Below, in pieces: positions 1-9,187 of a stretch of DNA of 64,000 bases; the first letter of the stretch is position 1; each line of letters opens with the position of its first letter. The translations under genes and the position numbers were made by a program. Under the pieces are notes generated by a model that saw nothing but the letters and a program-made list of their open reading frames with translations, did not search any database and had not been told where the DNA came from. The DNA is from a bacterium (GTDB lineage: Bacteria > Auribacterota > UBA3054): NCBI GenBank assembly GCA_017557885.1, contig JAFYXV010000005.1:42443-106442 (forward strand), given 5' to 3'.

Positions 1-77
1 AAATGCGCCAGAAGGGCATGCCCATGCCGGAGGAATTCATCCGTCCCGAGATCGCGGAACTTCTGATGACGAAGTAA
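1..77 (+). CDS. C-terminal end of an unidentified protein (partial)
   Basis: The reading frame open from the window edge ends at TAA 75-77 and encodes about 25 residues ending in EIAELLMTK. Only the tail is visible, so neither family nor start can be stated. The stop lies one base before the mtaB start, so the two genes are probably cotranscribed. Confidence 0.5.
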   Translation, partial: MRQKGMPMPEEFIRPEIAELLMTK

Positions 78-78
78 A

Positions 79-1296
79 ATGCCGAAGGTCTTTACTCACG
101 CGACGGGCTGCAAGATAAGCTACTGCGACACGAAGGAAGCGGAGGAGCTTTTTTGCGCGGCGGGCTGGGAGATCGCCAGGAAGCCGGAAGAAGCGGATCT
201 TTTTCTTCTGACGGCCTGCACGGTGACCAAGAAAGCGGACGCCGACTTGAGAAAGGCCGCAAGGCAATTGAAAAACAAAAATCCCCGGGCGGAACTTTGG
301 ATCTACGGCTGCTGGGCCAGGGTCGCGGAAAAGCACGAGCCCCTGGAACGGGCGGACGCGGTCATAAAAAGCAGGGAAGAGCTGAAGGAACGCTTGGCGA
401 AAAGACAGGGCGAAGCGAAAGCTAAGCCGGAATTGGAAAGGAACAGGCTCTTTGTAAAGATCCAGGACGGCTGCGACCGCTACTGCGCCTACTGCATCGT
501 GCCCTTCGCACGAGGGAACCCGCAAAGCACCCCTTATGAGGAGATCAAAGCGCGAGTTTTGAAAGCGGCGGCCATCGGCCTCAAGGAATGCGTGCTCTCC
601 GGGATCCATTTGGCTTCCTGGCGGGACGGCGAAAAAGACATTGCCGACCTTAGCGCCGCGCTGCTTAAGGACACCCCCATTCCCCGCTTGAGAATAAGCT
701 CCCTGGACGTGACGGGAGCCGGCGGGAAATTAAGGAAGCTGATGCGGGAGGAGAAAAGGCTCATGCCGCATCTGCACATTCCCCTGCAGTCCGGCAGCGA
801 CCGGGTACTCAGGCTCATGAACCGCCCGCTTTCCCGCGGCCAGCTCATGGACGCCATGCAAGCCTTCCTGGAGGAAGTCCCCTCTATGATGCTCTCCACG
901 GACATCATCGTGGGCTTCCCGGGCGAAACGGAAGAGGATTTCCAGGAGACCTTGTCCTTCGTAAAGAAGATCCCCTTCGGCAAGATCCACTATTTCCCCT
1001 ATTCCCCCAGGCCCGGAACAGCGGCGGCCCAAAGGATAGCGGATTTCGTTCCGGAAAAAGTGAAAAAGGAACGGGAAGAGAGGCTGCGCCAGGCGGCGGA
1101 AGAGGCGGCCAGGATCTGCCGGGCGCCTTTCCAGGGACAAAGCTTCCAAGTTCTCCTTGAAACTCAAGGACCTTCCGGCTGGCTGGGATTTACGGAAAAT
1201 TACTTAAGGGTCTGCTCCAAGAAGGCAAATCTCAAGGCCAACGAAATAGCGACCCTCACGATAGACGGTAAAGAGACAGAATTTATTCCTCAATAA
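79..1296 (+). CDS. mtaB: tRNA t6A37 methylthiotransferase MtaB
   Basis: Radical-SAM methylthiotransferase that adds a methylthio group to C2 of N6-threonylcarbamoyladenosine-37 in tRNAs reading ANN codons (family knowledge). The 405-residue product has the expected order. The N-terminal UPF0004 domain carries Cys11, Cys47 and Cys78 for the auxiliary cluster. The SAM-binding cluster motif CDRYCAYC (Cys132, 136, 139) follows, and the C-terminus is a short TRAM-like region. FVKIQDGCDRYCAYC favours MtaB over MiaB or RimO, though the split among these paralogues rests on sequence flavour only. The ATG lies one base after the upstream stop, and plsC follows by three bases, indicating an operon. Confidence 0.88.
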   Translation: MPKVFTHATGCKISYCDTKEAEELFCAAGWEIARKPEEADLFLLTACTVTKKADADLRKAARQLKNKNPRAELWIYGCWARVAEKHEPLERADAVIKSREELKERLAKRQGEAKAKPELERNRLFVKIQDGCDRYCAYCIVPFARGNPQSTPYEEIKARVLKAAAIGLKECVLSGIHLASWRDGEKDIADLSAALLKDTPIPRLRISSLDVTGAGGKLRKLMREEKRLMPHLHIPLQSGSDRVLRLMNRPLSRGQLMDAMQAFLEEVPSMMLSTDIIVGFPGETEEDFQETLSFVKKIPFGKIHYFPYSPRPGTAAAQRIADFVPEKVKKEREERLRQAAEEAARICRAPFQGQSFQVLLETQGPSGWLGFTENYLRVCSKKANLKANEIATLTIDGKETEFIPQ

Positions 1297-1299
1297 GCT

Positions 1300-1980
1300 A
1301 TGTGGCAAAAAACCAAAGAAGTTTTAACGGATCTTCTCTACAGAGTGATCTACTTTTTCGGCTGGTGCGGTTTCTGGCTCCTCTTCGGAGTCGGTCACAG
1401 GTACAGCATACACCGCACCGACAGGAAGAAAACTTTGAAGGGCAGGAAGCAGGGAGTGCTCATCGTGGCCAACCACGCCAGCTTCCTGGATCCCGGGATC
1501 GTCGGCATCATCTTTTTCCACCGCATCTGGTACCTGGCCAGACAGTCGCTTTTTGAGAACAGATCCTTTGCCTGGCTCATCACCGCCGTGGGCGCGCTGC
1601 CCATTTCCAGGGAAAAATTAGATCTGGCCACCCTGCGTCAGGTCAAGGCGTACATAGAGCAGGGGCGCGACGTTCTCCTGTTCCCGGAAGGGACGAGGAC
1701 GGAGGACGGCGAGCTTCAGGAAGGCCAGGCCGGCGTCGGCTTCTTCGCAGACAAAGTCAAAGCGGACATCCTGCCCGTTTACGTCAAGGGCTCCTTCGAG
1801 TCCTGGCCCAAGAGCGGGAAATATCATTTCGCCAAGCTTGATTCCATCGTGGGCGATCTTATCCCCTACGAACACTGGCAGACGCTGCCTGCCGGACGCG
1901 AGCGCTACCAGCTCATTGCCGACGGCATCATGGCAAAGCTGGCGGAACTGAAAAAAGAACTGGAAGAGATCAAAAAGTGA
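1300..1980 (+). CDS. plsC: 1-acyl-sn-glycerol-3-phosphate acyltransferase (PlsC family)
   Basis: Acylates lysophosphatidic acid to phosphatidic acid at the inner membrane. The 226-residue protein has an N-terminal hydrophobic segment (about residues 10-30), the catalytic block NHASFLDP (HX4D) and the acyl-acceptor motif FPEGTR further on, both diagnostic of the LPLAT family. It starts three bases after mtaB, and its stop overlaps the GTG start of fmt (GTGA at 1977-1980), so translation is probably coupled. The exact acyl acceptor cannot be read from the sequence. Confidence 0.88.
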   Translation: MWQKTKEVLTDLLYRVIYFFGWCGFWLLFGVGHRYSIHRTDRKKTLKGRKQGVLIVANHASFLDPGIVGIIFFHRIWYLARQSLFENRSFAWLITAVGALPISREKLDLATLRQVKAYIEQGRDVLLFPEGTRTEDGELQEGQAGVGFFADKVKADILPVYVKGSFESWPKSGKYHFAKLDSIVGDLIPYEHWQTLPAGRERYQLIADGIMAKLAELKKELEEIKK

Positions 1981-2933
1981 AGGAAAAAAGCGGGATAATT
2001 TTTCTGGGCACTCCCCAGATAGCGGCCGCCTGCCTCAAAAGGCTCATTAAGGACGGCCGTCCTGTAAAAGCGGTCCTTACCCAGCCCGACCGTCCGGTGG
2101 GCCGGCACAGGATCGTAACCAAAAGTCCCGTCAAGCAAGCCGCGGAGGAAGCCGGCATCGCCGTTTATACGCCGGAAAGCCTGAAGACCGAGGAAATACA
2201 TGCGCTTTTCGAGGAGCTTTCTCCCAAGGTCGCCATAATCGTGGCTTACGGCAAGATCATTCCCCCAAACCTGCTCTCCATTCCGGAAAGCTTCATCAAC
2301 CTCCATTTCTCGCTCCTCCCCCTCTACCGGGGCGCCGCGCCTGTGCAAAGAGCCCTCTATGACGGCAGGACCACAACGGGCGTCTCTATTCAGTATCTGG
2401 CGGCCAAATTAGACGCCGGCGACATCATAGCCGAGGCACCATTCACCATCAACCCCAAAGACACCACGGAGACCCTGTGGGAGCGTTCTGTGGCCATCGG
2501 AGCGTCGCTCCTGACCAGAGTGGCCGCCCAGCTTCTGGAAGGACGGCTCCCCGCCGTTCCCCAGGACGAAACGAAAGCCACCTACGCCGCCAAGATGAGC
2601 CGCGAGGACGGCTTCATTGACTGGACCTGGAGCGCCAAGATGATCCACGACCACATAAGGGCCTGCAATCCCTGGCCCGGCGCCGTGACCTGGCGCAAAG
2701 GCAAGGAGATAAAACTTTGGAAAAGCGAATGGCCGGTCCCGGATCCCGGCCCCCTGGGCATCCCGGGAGAAATAACCGTCGCCAAAAAAGAGCTTTTCGT
2801 CTCCGCCCGGGACGGCTTCATCAAGATCACGGAACTTCAGCCCGCCGGCGGTGCCCGCCAGACGGCGGAAGCCTTCGTCGCCGGCCTCCGGGGCGAAAAA
2901 GTCTTTCTGGAAAACAAGCCAGAGGGAATCTGA
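1977..2933 (+). CDS. fmt: Methionyl-tRNA formyltransferase
   Basis: Transfers a formyl group from 10-formyl-THF to initiator Met-tRNA. The 318-residue length is normal. The N-terminal formyltransferase domain shows FLGTPQIAA, VAYGKIIP and the catalytic-loop signature INLHFSLLPLYRGAAP (Asn and His of the active site), followed by the C-terminal OB-like domain. The start is GTG at 1977, overlapping the plsC stop, and the stop overlaps the rsmB start (TGATG). An fmt-rsmB neighbourhood is common in bacteria (often with def), which supports both calls. Confidence 0.93.
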   Translation: MKEKSGIIFLGTPQIAAACLKRLIKDGRPVKAVLTQPDRPVGRHRIVTKSPVKQAAEEAGIAVYTPESLKTEEIHALFEELSPKVAIIVAYGKIIPPNLLSIPESFINLHFSLLPLYRGAAPVQRALYDGRTTTGVSIQYLAAKLDAGDIIAEAPFTINPKDTTETLWERSVAIGASLLTRVAAQLLEGRLPAVPQDETKATYAAKMSREDGFIDWTWSAKMIHDHIRACNPWPGAVTWRKGKEIKLWKSEWPVPDPGPLGIPGEITVAKKELFVSARDGFIKITELQPAGGARQTAEAFVAGLRGEKVFLENKPEGI

Positions 2934-4144
2934 TGGCGGCGAAAGCATCCCCCGCCAGGGCTCTGGCCCTGAAAGCGCTCATAACTTGGAGCCGCGACCC
3001 TGAAAGCCATCTTGAGCAGCACCTGAAAGGCCTGCCGGATCCCAAAGACCTCGATCTCGCCTACACCATCTGCCGCGGCGTTCTGAAAGAAAAGACTTTC
3101 CTGCAAAAAGTTGTTGGCCGCTACCTCGCCCGCAAAGGCAAAAACCTCCCCTTACCCGTCGAGCTCATCCTTCTCCTCTCCTTCTACCAAAGACTCTTTC
3201 TGGAAAAGATCCCAAATTATGCTGTCGTCTTCGACGCCGTGGAGCTTTGCAAAGAAAAAAAGCCCGTTTTCTCCAATCTCGTCAACGCCGTCTTAAGAAA
3301 CCTGGACCGAGATCTGAAATCCGGCTTTGATCCGCAAAAAGAGCCAATGACCCTTGAAGAGCGCTACTCCCATCCCAAGGAACTCATAGACCTCATAAAA
3401 GAGGAAACCAAAGACGAAGCCACAACCGAACAGATCCTCAAATGGGACAACGCCAAACCCAAAGCCTTCCTGAGAAAAAGGAACGGCAGCTGCGAGGAAT
3501 GCCTTGACGTTAAAGCCGCCGTGCAAAGCGACGACTTCAAAAGCGGAAAGATCTATTTCATGCAGCTCTGGTCTCAGGAAGTCGCCAACGCCGCGCCCGT
3601 AAAGGACGGCGCCACGGTCCTTGATCTCTGCGCCGCACCCGGCGGCAAAAGCCTCGCCCTTTTAGACAGAGCCAAAATTAAACTCACCGCCTGCGATTTC
3701 TCCGAAACCAGACTCGCGCAATTAAAAGAAAACTTCGCGCGCCTCGGCTACGAAAACGCTCCCAATATCACGATAAAGCAGCTGGACGCCCGGAAAGCCA
3801 GCCAAGCATTCCCTCCAGAATCTTTTGACCTCGTTCTCCTGGACGCCCCCTGCTCCAGCCTGGGCACCATCCAGCGCAACCCCGAACTCCGCTGGCGCTT
3901 CAAAAAAGAGCAGCTTGCTGAATACGCCGCGCTGCAAAGAGAGATCCTAACTTCCGCTAAAGAGCTTGTCGCTCCCCAGGGCTATCTTCTCTATTCCGTC
4001 TGCTCCTTTGCCGAAGCCGAGCGCGAAGCGGCAGATCTTCTCCGCCAAGACAAAACCTGGACACTTGTCAAAGAAAAGCTCACCTACCCCGGCGAGCAAG
4101 ACAGTTTCGACGGCGGCTACTACTCCCTCTGGCAAAAGAACTGA
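2933..4144 (+). CDS. rsmB: 16S rRNA (cytosine967-C5)-methyltransferase RsmB (Sun/Fmu)
   Basis: Methylates C967 of 16S rRNA. From ATG 2933 the product is 403 residues: an N-terminal NusB-like RNA-binding domain (about 1-130), then a Rossmann methyltransferase domain with the SAM motif LDLCAAPGGKS, the catalytic DAPCSSLG (motif IV Cys) and YSVCSF (motif VI Cys). The frame stays open upstream inside fmt, but ATG 2933 overlaps the fmt stop as TGATG and the protein then begins like its homologues, so that start is chosen. It is the last gene of the mtaB-plsC-fmt-rsmB run. Confidence 0.9.
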   Translation: MAAKASPARALALKALITWSRDPESHLEQHLKGLPDPKDLDLAYTICRGVLKEKTFLQKVVGRYLARKGKNLPLPVELILLLSFYQRLFLEKIPNYAVVFDAVELCKEKKPVFSNLVNAVLRNLDRDLKSGFDPQKEPMTLEERYSHPKELIDLIKEETKDEATTEQILKWDNAKPKAFLRKRNGSCEECLDVKAAVQSDDFKSGKIYFMQLWSQEVANAAPVKDGATVLDLCAAPGGKSLALLDRAKIKLTACDFSETRLAQLKENFARLGYENAPNITIKQLDARKASQAFPPESFDLVLLDAPCSSLGTIQRNPELRWRFKKEQLAEYAALQREILTSAKELVAPQGYLLYSVCSFAEAEREAADLLRQDKTWTLVKEKLTYPGEQDSFDGGYYSLWQKN

Positions 4145-4161
4145 ACTGGCATCACAGGAAG

Positions 4162-4189
4162 AAATCCTTTTTGGCAAAGGCCAGGATTT
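4162..4189 (+). terminator. Possible hairpin terminator after rsmB
   Basis: AAATCC (4162-4167) pairs with GGATTT (4184-4189) and TGGC (4172-4175) with GCCA (4180-4183), leaving a TTTT bulge. Only a weak T-rich stretch follows about 20 bases later, so this is tentative. Confidence 0.35.
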
Positions 4190-4220
4190 AAATCCAAGAA
4201 ATAAGCTGTTTATTTTTTTA

Positions 4221-4249
4221 TTGATTTATAAAAACAAATTTTATATAAT
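4221..4249 (+). promoter_or_regulatory. Sigma-70-type promoter of the secreted-protein cassette
   Basis: TTGATT (4221-4226), a 17-base spacer and TATAAT (4244-4249) lie 43 bases before the ATG at 4293. The same TTGATT/TATAAT-like pair occurs before the pyrophosphatase gene and, on the minus strand, before the surface protein at 43846. Confidence 0.65.
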
Positions 4250-4292
4250 TAAGTAAAGATTTAGACCATATTTATCATCTGAGGAAAGAGTT

Positions 4293-5447
4293 ATGAAAAA
4301 AACATTGCTGCTGTTTAGCCTTTTTATATCTTTCAGCCTTTGCGCGGAAGACGTATCGGTAAAACCCGCAGGGGAAGGCACTGCGGAAAGCCCTTATTTG
4401 TTTGACCGTTTGGAGAACTTCTTCTGGCTCAGAGATAATATCCTGGACATGGATCCTAATGTCCCAGTCTATTGTAAGCAGACAAAGGACATCGACGCAA
4501 GCGCGACGCAGAAGGGAGGAGATTACGCTTGGCAAACGATAGAGTTTAAAGACCACCTTTTCGTTTACGATGGGCAATGTTACACAATCTATGGTCTCGA
4601 GCCGGAGGAACAAGGAGCTTTGTTCGGAAAGGGTTATCTTCAATTAAAAAATATCAGGATACACGGTGCAGAAGGAAAAAAGACTTGCGGTTTGGCGAAG
4701 GGCTTATATTCATCGTCCATCAAAAACGGATATCTTGAAAACTGTCACATAAAAGGTCTGCTGGTAGGAATGCCTGCGCTGGCGACAACGGTTTTCGGAA
4801 GCGGTATAGTAATAAACGGCTGCATCGTGGAAGCTGATATAGAGGAATTAAAGAACGGAGCATTAATATCTGAATGCAGGCTTTTTGAGAAAAACATCAT
4901 TAAAAACACTTGCTTTAAGGGAAAAATAAAGCCAACAACTTCCACAGCTCTTTTAAGCGGGCTCGCTAATGGTATAACATTAGATATAATCGGCAATACG
5001 GAAGTCACTATCGAAGATTGTTATTTTAATTTTGATATAGAAAGCAATCCTGGAGCTCGGTACGCTGTAGGAGGATTAATATTTGATGTAATCATGTTTC
5101 GCAACACAAATGTTGCGTTAAATATAGAGCGTTGCTATGTATCAGGGTCAACAGACGAAAGACTAGAAAACGGCCAAGCCTTTATTTATAACTTAACAAA
5201 CACCGTCAACACAATAAACGTCAAAGACTGTTTTTATAGCGAAACGCTGAATTTGACAGATAAATATGCCACGCTTAAAACCGAAGAAGAAATGAAACAA
5301 AAGGCGACATTCAAAAATTGGGATTTTGAAAACGTTTGGGATATCGACGAAGGCGAAGGAATGCCGTTCTTAAGATGCGAGATTCCCGAACCGACAGGAC
5401 TGATGATTCTGCTTTTGCTGGCTTTTTTAAAATCACGAGAACGCTAA
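4293..5447 (+). CDS. Secreted PEP-CTERM-like repeat protein (paralogue of 7938-9137)
   Basis: 384 residues. A signal peptide (MKKTLLLFSLFISFSLCAED) is followed by a Cys-containing solenoid-like body in which short units such as NGYLENCHIKG and IERCYVSG recur, similar to GLUG-type repeats. The tail IPEPTGLMILLLLAFLKSRER-like end is a PEP motif, a hydrophobic helix and a basic end: the layout of exosortase-processed proteins. The region just before it (NWDFENVWDIDEG) is almost identical to that of the paralogue at 7938. Ribosome site GAGGAAAG precedes ATG 4293. Likely a surface-anchored adhesin or glycan-contact protein; the function is inferred only from architecture. Confidence 0.7.
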   Translation: MKKTLLLFSLFISFSLCAEDVSVKPAGEGTAESPYLFDRLENFFWLRDNILDMDPNVPVYCKQTKDIDASATQKGGDYAWQTIEFKDHLFVYDGQCYTIYGLEPEEQGALFGKGYLQLKNIRIHGAEGKKTCGLAKGLYSSSIKNGYLENCHIKGLLVGMPALATTVFGSGIVINGCIVEADIEELKNGALISECRLFEKNIIKNTCFKGKIKPTTSTALLSGLANGITLDIIGNTEVTIEDCYFNFDIESNPGARYAVGGLIFDVIMFRNTNVALNIERCYVSGSTDERLENGQAFIYNLTNTVNTINVKDCFYSETLNLTDKYATLKTEEEMKQKATFKNWDFENVWDIDEGEGMPFLRCEIPEPTGLMILLLLAFLKSRER

Positions 5448-5468
5448 CACAACCAGGAGGAAAAATGC

Positions 5469-6935
5469 ATGATTAACGAAAATAAAAAGACACGCATAAG
5501 GTTGTTGATTGCGGTTTTGGCAGGAACGTTTTCTTTAACAACGTTTTCTTCTCAGATACATTTTTTAAATATTTGTGGACCTTCGTATTTAGCAGTTGGA
5601 AAACCAGATGCGACATATAATATTAGTTATTATGTTAACGGGACGTTTTGTGAATGTAGATTCTCGGTTGATGCAACCTTAGATTATCCCCCCTATCTCG
5701 TTTGCATTGCAGATAATGGCCCCGCTTATCAAAATCTTGGTCTGACATTTGACACACCGGCTAATGAATGCTTTTTGGTCATGACGGCTAGATTAACTTA
5801 TATGGCAAACACATATCCGGTAACATATCCTTTTTTGCTTGAAGAAAGGCTTGTGGAAGTCCAAAAGCCGGTTTTAATTACAGCCAGAACAGGATTAAAC
5901 GGTGTTGTTTATGAAAACAACGCCACTGCTGTACCCATACATTGGAATATAGATGACGATGACAGATCAGGGTTTGGCGTAGTTCATCCTAATATTAGTT
6001 ACGGAGAAGATTATAGGCAGTACGAATTTTTGTCTGAAAACGGCTATGATGATGATTTATACAGCATACAAGCATATATTGAGAACTCTGATCTTGATAC
6101 CGCTGGATGTAACTTTAAAATCAAAACGCCAGATTCAATGCGTTTGTGGTATACCCAAAATAAAAGCGCATTATGCTGCGATTCAAACAGCGTGTTTGAG
6201 ACAAATTGTAATATTGTTGATTGGTTCAACACACATGCTAATTCACCAGGAAACAGACTGTATGTTGAATGGGTGGTCCCGCCTAACACGACAACAAACG
6301 AATATATTGAATTTTACTGCAACGGAGTTCAATTTGCCAAATTGCGTTACAAGGGTTATGCGCTTTCTAACCCAGCGTATATAAATATGCCAACCAAATC
6401 AGAAAGAACGTTCTTCGAGGGGTTTTGTGAATTAGACGGATGCGAATGGGGAATAAACAAGCAAGGCAGCATGCGGCTTCCTGATCGCAACTCTATCGCG
6501 GAAGCAGTTGACCCACACTGGACAAGGTATGGAGAAGCGTTTGTCGCAACCAAAACAAGTCCTGTGTGTCCGGACATTTATACTTTGCGGAACGGGGCGT
6601 ACAGTAATTTTGTATGTCGCTGTATGAGCATGGATACTTTCAACAACCATAACTATTTGTTTGAAGAAGCTGACGTTACAGCTTTTTTCACCATACTTAA
6701 TTTTTGGACATACAATTATCTTGACATAGATTTGCATGGCGCTCTTGGCGATATTGTTTATTACAGCGGTCCTTTCGCTGCGACTAGAGTGCCGTCTTAT
6801 TGGTTGACAAATTGCAGACCTTCCTGGGATATATTCACAAGCCGCTTTTTCAATCAACCAAAGATTGTTCACAATCCATATCAACTCGAATCTACCAGAG
6901 CCATTTTAGACACATATGTTATAGATCTGCCTTAA
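5469..6935 (+). CDS. Secreted protein of unknown function, 488 residues
   Basis: I do not recognise this protein. It has a short charged N-terminus, a hydrophobic signal segment (LLIAVLAGTFSLTTFSS) and a long polar, Cys- and aromatic-rich body without transmembrane segments, so it is probably exported. ATG 5469 is chosen because AGGAGG at 5455-5460 lies eight bases upstream. An out-of-frame ATG at 5465 would give only three codons and overlaps the true start, so it might dampen initiation. It sits inside a cassette of secreted proteins with short gaps (21 and 19 bases) and is probably cotranscribed from 4221-4249. Base composition is AT-rich compared with the housekeeping flanks. Confidence 0.65.
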   Translation: MINENKKTRIRLLIAVLAGTFSLTTFSSQIHFLNICGPSYLAVGKPDATYNISYYVNGTFCECRFSVDATLDYPPYLVCIADNGPAYQNLGLTFDTPANECFLVMTARLTYMANTYPVTYPFLLEERLVEVQKPVLITARTGLNGVVYENNATAVPIHWNIDDDDRSGFGVVHPNISYGEDYRQYEFLSENGYDDDLYSIQAYIENSDLDTAGCNFKIKTPDSMRLWYTQNKSALCCDSNSVFETNCNIVDWFNTHANSPGNRLYVEWVVPPNTTTNEYIEFYCNGVQFAKLRYKGYALSNPAYINMPTKSERTFFEGFCELDGCEWGINKQGSMRLPDRNSIAEAVDPHWTRYGEAFVATKTSPVCPDIYTLRNGAYSNFVCRCMSMDTFNNHNYLFEEADVTAFFTILNFWTYNYLDIDLHGALGDIVYYSGPFAATRVPSYWLTNCRPSWDIFTSRFFNQPKIVHNPYQLESTRAILDTYVIDLP

Positions 6936-6954
6936 TATTAATTGGAGAAAAAAC

Positions 6955-7920
6955 ATGAAAAGATATTTATTTAGTTTTTACATGATTTTATTGTCTTTGC
7001 TTGCTCTTGGAATAGATTCTGATGAATACGCGCTTTTGTTAGAAAAGGCTGAGCAAACTCCCGCCATCGTTTTTGACAAGGAGGATTTTTCTTGGGACAA
7101 ATATCCGGCGGAAATTGAAAAGCAGTTTTTTGATGGCGTTAAGGCACAAGGAGAGCTTAATAAGGTGCCTTCGTCAGAATCGATACCGTTGCTTTTTGAT
7201 TTTGTAGAGAATGGCAAAAACATTGATAAAAAAGTTGTGGTATATTTGGAGCAATACGGATATTACACAAATTATTTCTTTGAAAGAATTTATAAGCAAA
7301 TAAGGAATCAAAACGGTATCAGTTGCGGATACAGCGGATTGGGAAATCTGGCTTTTCCATGGTTAACAAAAAAACACAGGGGCAAAGATTTCAACGAATA
7401 CGAGATCCAATACTTCTGGTGGGTCTATGACAGAAAACACATTCAGAACATTTGGCAAAACTGGTATCAGTGCTGGCAGGAAGAAAACGCTAAGCCAGAA
7501 CCGAGAAAATATGTGCAGAAGCGTTTGATTTCTGACGTGTTGTGTCTGGGCTTTTATCTTTTTCCTTACTTGGCGGAAAATTTGATAAATGACAAAAGTT
7601 TGGAAGATATAGTTGATGAGTTAAGGTCTTATTCCTGTTTTTCCATCAGGGGCGATTTTTTAACATGGTGGGAAGAAAACAGCGAAAGATATTCTTTTCC
7701 GGAAGCAAAGGGCTGGGAACATGCGTTAGAGATTCTTAACCGGGGAAAGTTAATGGTTAGTAAATCCGCCATGGAAAACATGCCTGTTTGGCACGAGCTG
7801 GCGGAGGCTTATTACTCTGGGAACATAAATCGGTATTGGTATTATTTTCTTTCCGACAAAAACGAAATAACGGAAGAAGACATTACCGAAGCGATTTGCA
7901 AATCAATTGAAGACAAATGA
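6955..7920 (+). CDS. Secreted Trp-rich protein, stand-alone copy of the domain fused to GH27 at 26625
   Basis: 321 residues with a signal peptide (MKRYLFSFYMILLSLLALG). No named domain is recognised, but the body is clearly related to residues 1-330 of the GH27 fusion at 26625. Shared landmarks in the same order are WYQCWQEEN versus WYECWKEEN followed by PRK, a WWEE/WWER block followed by Y and P, and a final YY plus WYY/WYC FL block. A conserved helical, Trp-rich module is therefore found both free and fused to a glycosidase, which suggests glycan binding or complex assembly (inference). Ribosome site GGAGAA precedes ATG 6955; the stop overlaps an in-frame ATG of the next frame. Confidence 0.65.
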   Translation: MKRYLFSFYMILLSLLALGIDSDEYALLLEKAEQTPAIVFDKEDFSWDKYPAEIEKQFFDGVKAQGELNKVPSSESIPLLFDFVENGKNIDKKVVVYLEQYGYYTNYFFERIYKQIRNQNGISCGYSGLGNLAFPWLTKKHRGKDFNEYEIQYFWWVYDRKHIQNIWQNWYQCWQEENAKPEPRKYVQKRLISDVLCLGFYLFPYLAENLINDKSLEDIVDELRSYSCFSIRGDFLTWWEENSERYSFPEAKGWEHALEILNRGKLMVSKSAMENMPVWHELAEAYYSGNINRYWYYFLSDKNEITEEDITEAICKSIEDK

Positions 7921-7937
7921 TCTTCAAGGAGAATATT

Positions 7938-9137
7938 ATGAAAAAAGCGTTGCTGTTTGTTTGCATTTGGGCATGCGTTTGCTTGGCTTTGGCCGACGGC
8001 GTTTCCGTTGCGCCTAAAGGAGAAGGGACGCAAAAAGCTCCTTATCAAATTACGCAGATGGGAAACTTTGTGTGGCTGTCGCATCAAAGCGACATGATCG
8101 ATGCCGGAACAACAATTTATTGCGTTCAGGAAAACGATATTGACGCGGTGGAGACGGAAGAATGGCAGAGTTTCCCTGGTATTGAAACCAACAACATTAA
8201 TGGTGAAAACAAAGGGGCCTGGACTTTGAATTATGACGGCCAAGGTTTTAAAATAGAAAATCTTTGCATTAGTCAAACCAAAGGTTTTTACAGCGCGCTG
8301 TTTTGCTTAGGCAGCTTCCAATTGAAAAACATCAATATTAACGGAGTGAAAAGCAAGGTGCCGTGGGGAAGCACGGGAATTTTGGTAGGAAACATGGGAG
8401 CCGGGTATATAGATAATTGCCATATAAGCGGAACAAATCTTCGCGCCACGGCCGGTTTGATCCAGGAAGTAATCGTTCCGCAGGGAGGAAGTATTGAAAT
8501 CAGCAATTGTTCTGTAGAGACGGATTTAACAAACGCTTGGGCGGGGGTAATAGAGCAAGCGCATGTTTATGGAACGCTAGTAATTAGAAACACATCTTAC
8601 AAAGGAAAAATTACGATCGGGGATGAATCTGGCGGAGACGTAATTTCAGCTGGCTTTGTCAAAGGATTGCAGTTGGAAGAAAAACATGCCAAAGTGGTCA
8701 TTGAAGACTGTTATTCTGCTGCCGAGATAAAATGCGCTAATTCTTATTTAGGTCTTTCCGGATTTGTAGGCATAATTAACAACGCGAATTATGGAGAACC
8801 AGTTGACATTGAGATCAATCGCTGTTATTCCACGGGATCAATAAGCAACACAAGACCTTGGGGCAGCGCTAGTTTTCTGACCGTGGTGTACGGATGCGAA
8901 CCGGTGGTAAAGGATTGCTACTATAATTCCACGACGTTAAAAAAAGCTGACAAATACGCGCTTCCCAAGACAGAAGAAGAGATGAAACAATTGGCCACTT
9001 TTGAAAATTGGGATTTTGAAAATGTCTGGGATATAGATGAAGGCAAGAGTATGCCGTATCTCGTATCAACGCTTCCCGAGCCATGCGGGATAGTTGCCCT
9101 GCTTTTGCTGACTTTGCTTTTAACAAGAAGAAAATAA
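7938..9137 (+). CDS. Secreted PEP-CTERM-like repeat protein (paralogue of 4293-5447)
   Basis: 399 residues from ATG 7938. An upstream in-frame ATG at 7917 is less likely, because AAGGAG (7926-7931) lies six bases before 7938 and the protein then begins with a proper signal peptide (MKKALLFVCIWACVCLALAD). The mature start (VSVAPKGEGTQKAPYQI) parallels that of the 4293 gene (VSVKPAGEGTAESPYLF), as does the C-terminal block ENWDFENVWDIDEG. The tail is PEPCGIVALLLLTLLLTRRK, a PEP-CTERM-like sorting end. The body has Cys-centred beta-solenoid-type repeats. The two paralogues bracket two unrelated secreted proteins and the cassette ends in a strong terminator. Confidence 0.72.
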   Translation: MKKALLFVCIWACVCLALADGVSVAPKGEGTQKAPYQITQMGNFVWLSHQSDMIDAGTTIYCVQENDIDAVETEEWQSFPGIETNNINGENKGAWTLNYDGQGFKIENLCISQTKGFYSALFCLGSFQLKNININGVKSKVPWGSTGILVGNMGAGYIDNCHISGTNLRATAGLIQEVIVPQGGSIEISNCSVETDLTNAWAGVIEQAHVYGTLVIRNTSYKGKITIGDESGGDVISAGFVKGLQLEEKHAKVVIEDCYSAAEIKCANSYLGLSGFVGIINNANYGEPVDIEINRCYSTGSISNTRPWGSASFLTVVYGCEPVVKDCYYNSTTLKKADKYALPKTEEEMKQLATFENWDFENVWDIDEGKSMPYLVSTLPEPCGIVALLLLTLLLTRRK

Positions 9138-9154
9138 AATTGCATAAAAAGGAA

Positions 9155-9187
9155 GGCGGGAACTCTTGTTCCCGCCTTTTCTTTTTT
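9155..9187. terminator. Bidirectional rho-independent terminator
   Basis: A perfect 9-bp stem GGCGGGAAC/GTTCCCGCC (9155-9163/9168-9176) with loop TCTT is followed by a T-tract on the plus strand and preceded by A-rich sequence. It serves the convergent genes ending at 9137 (plus) and 9186 (minus). Confidence 0.9.

Noticed and set aside
2717..2932. 72-codon N-terminal extension of rsmB
   Set aside because: It overlaps the fmt coding region in another frame, is Arg/Gly/Pro-rich and non-homologous; ATG 2933 with the TGATG overlap is the natural start.
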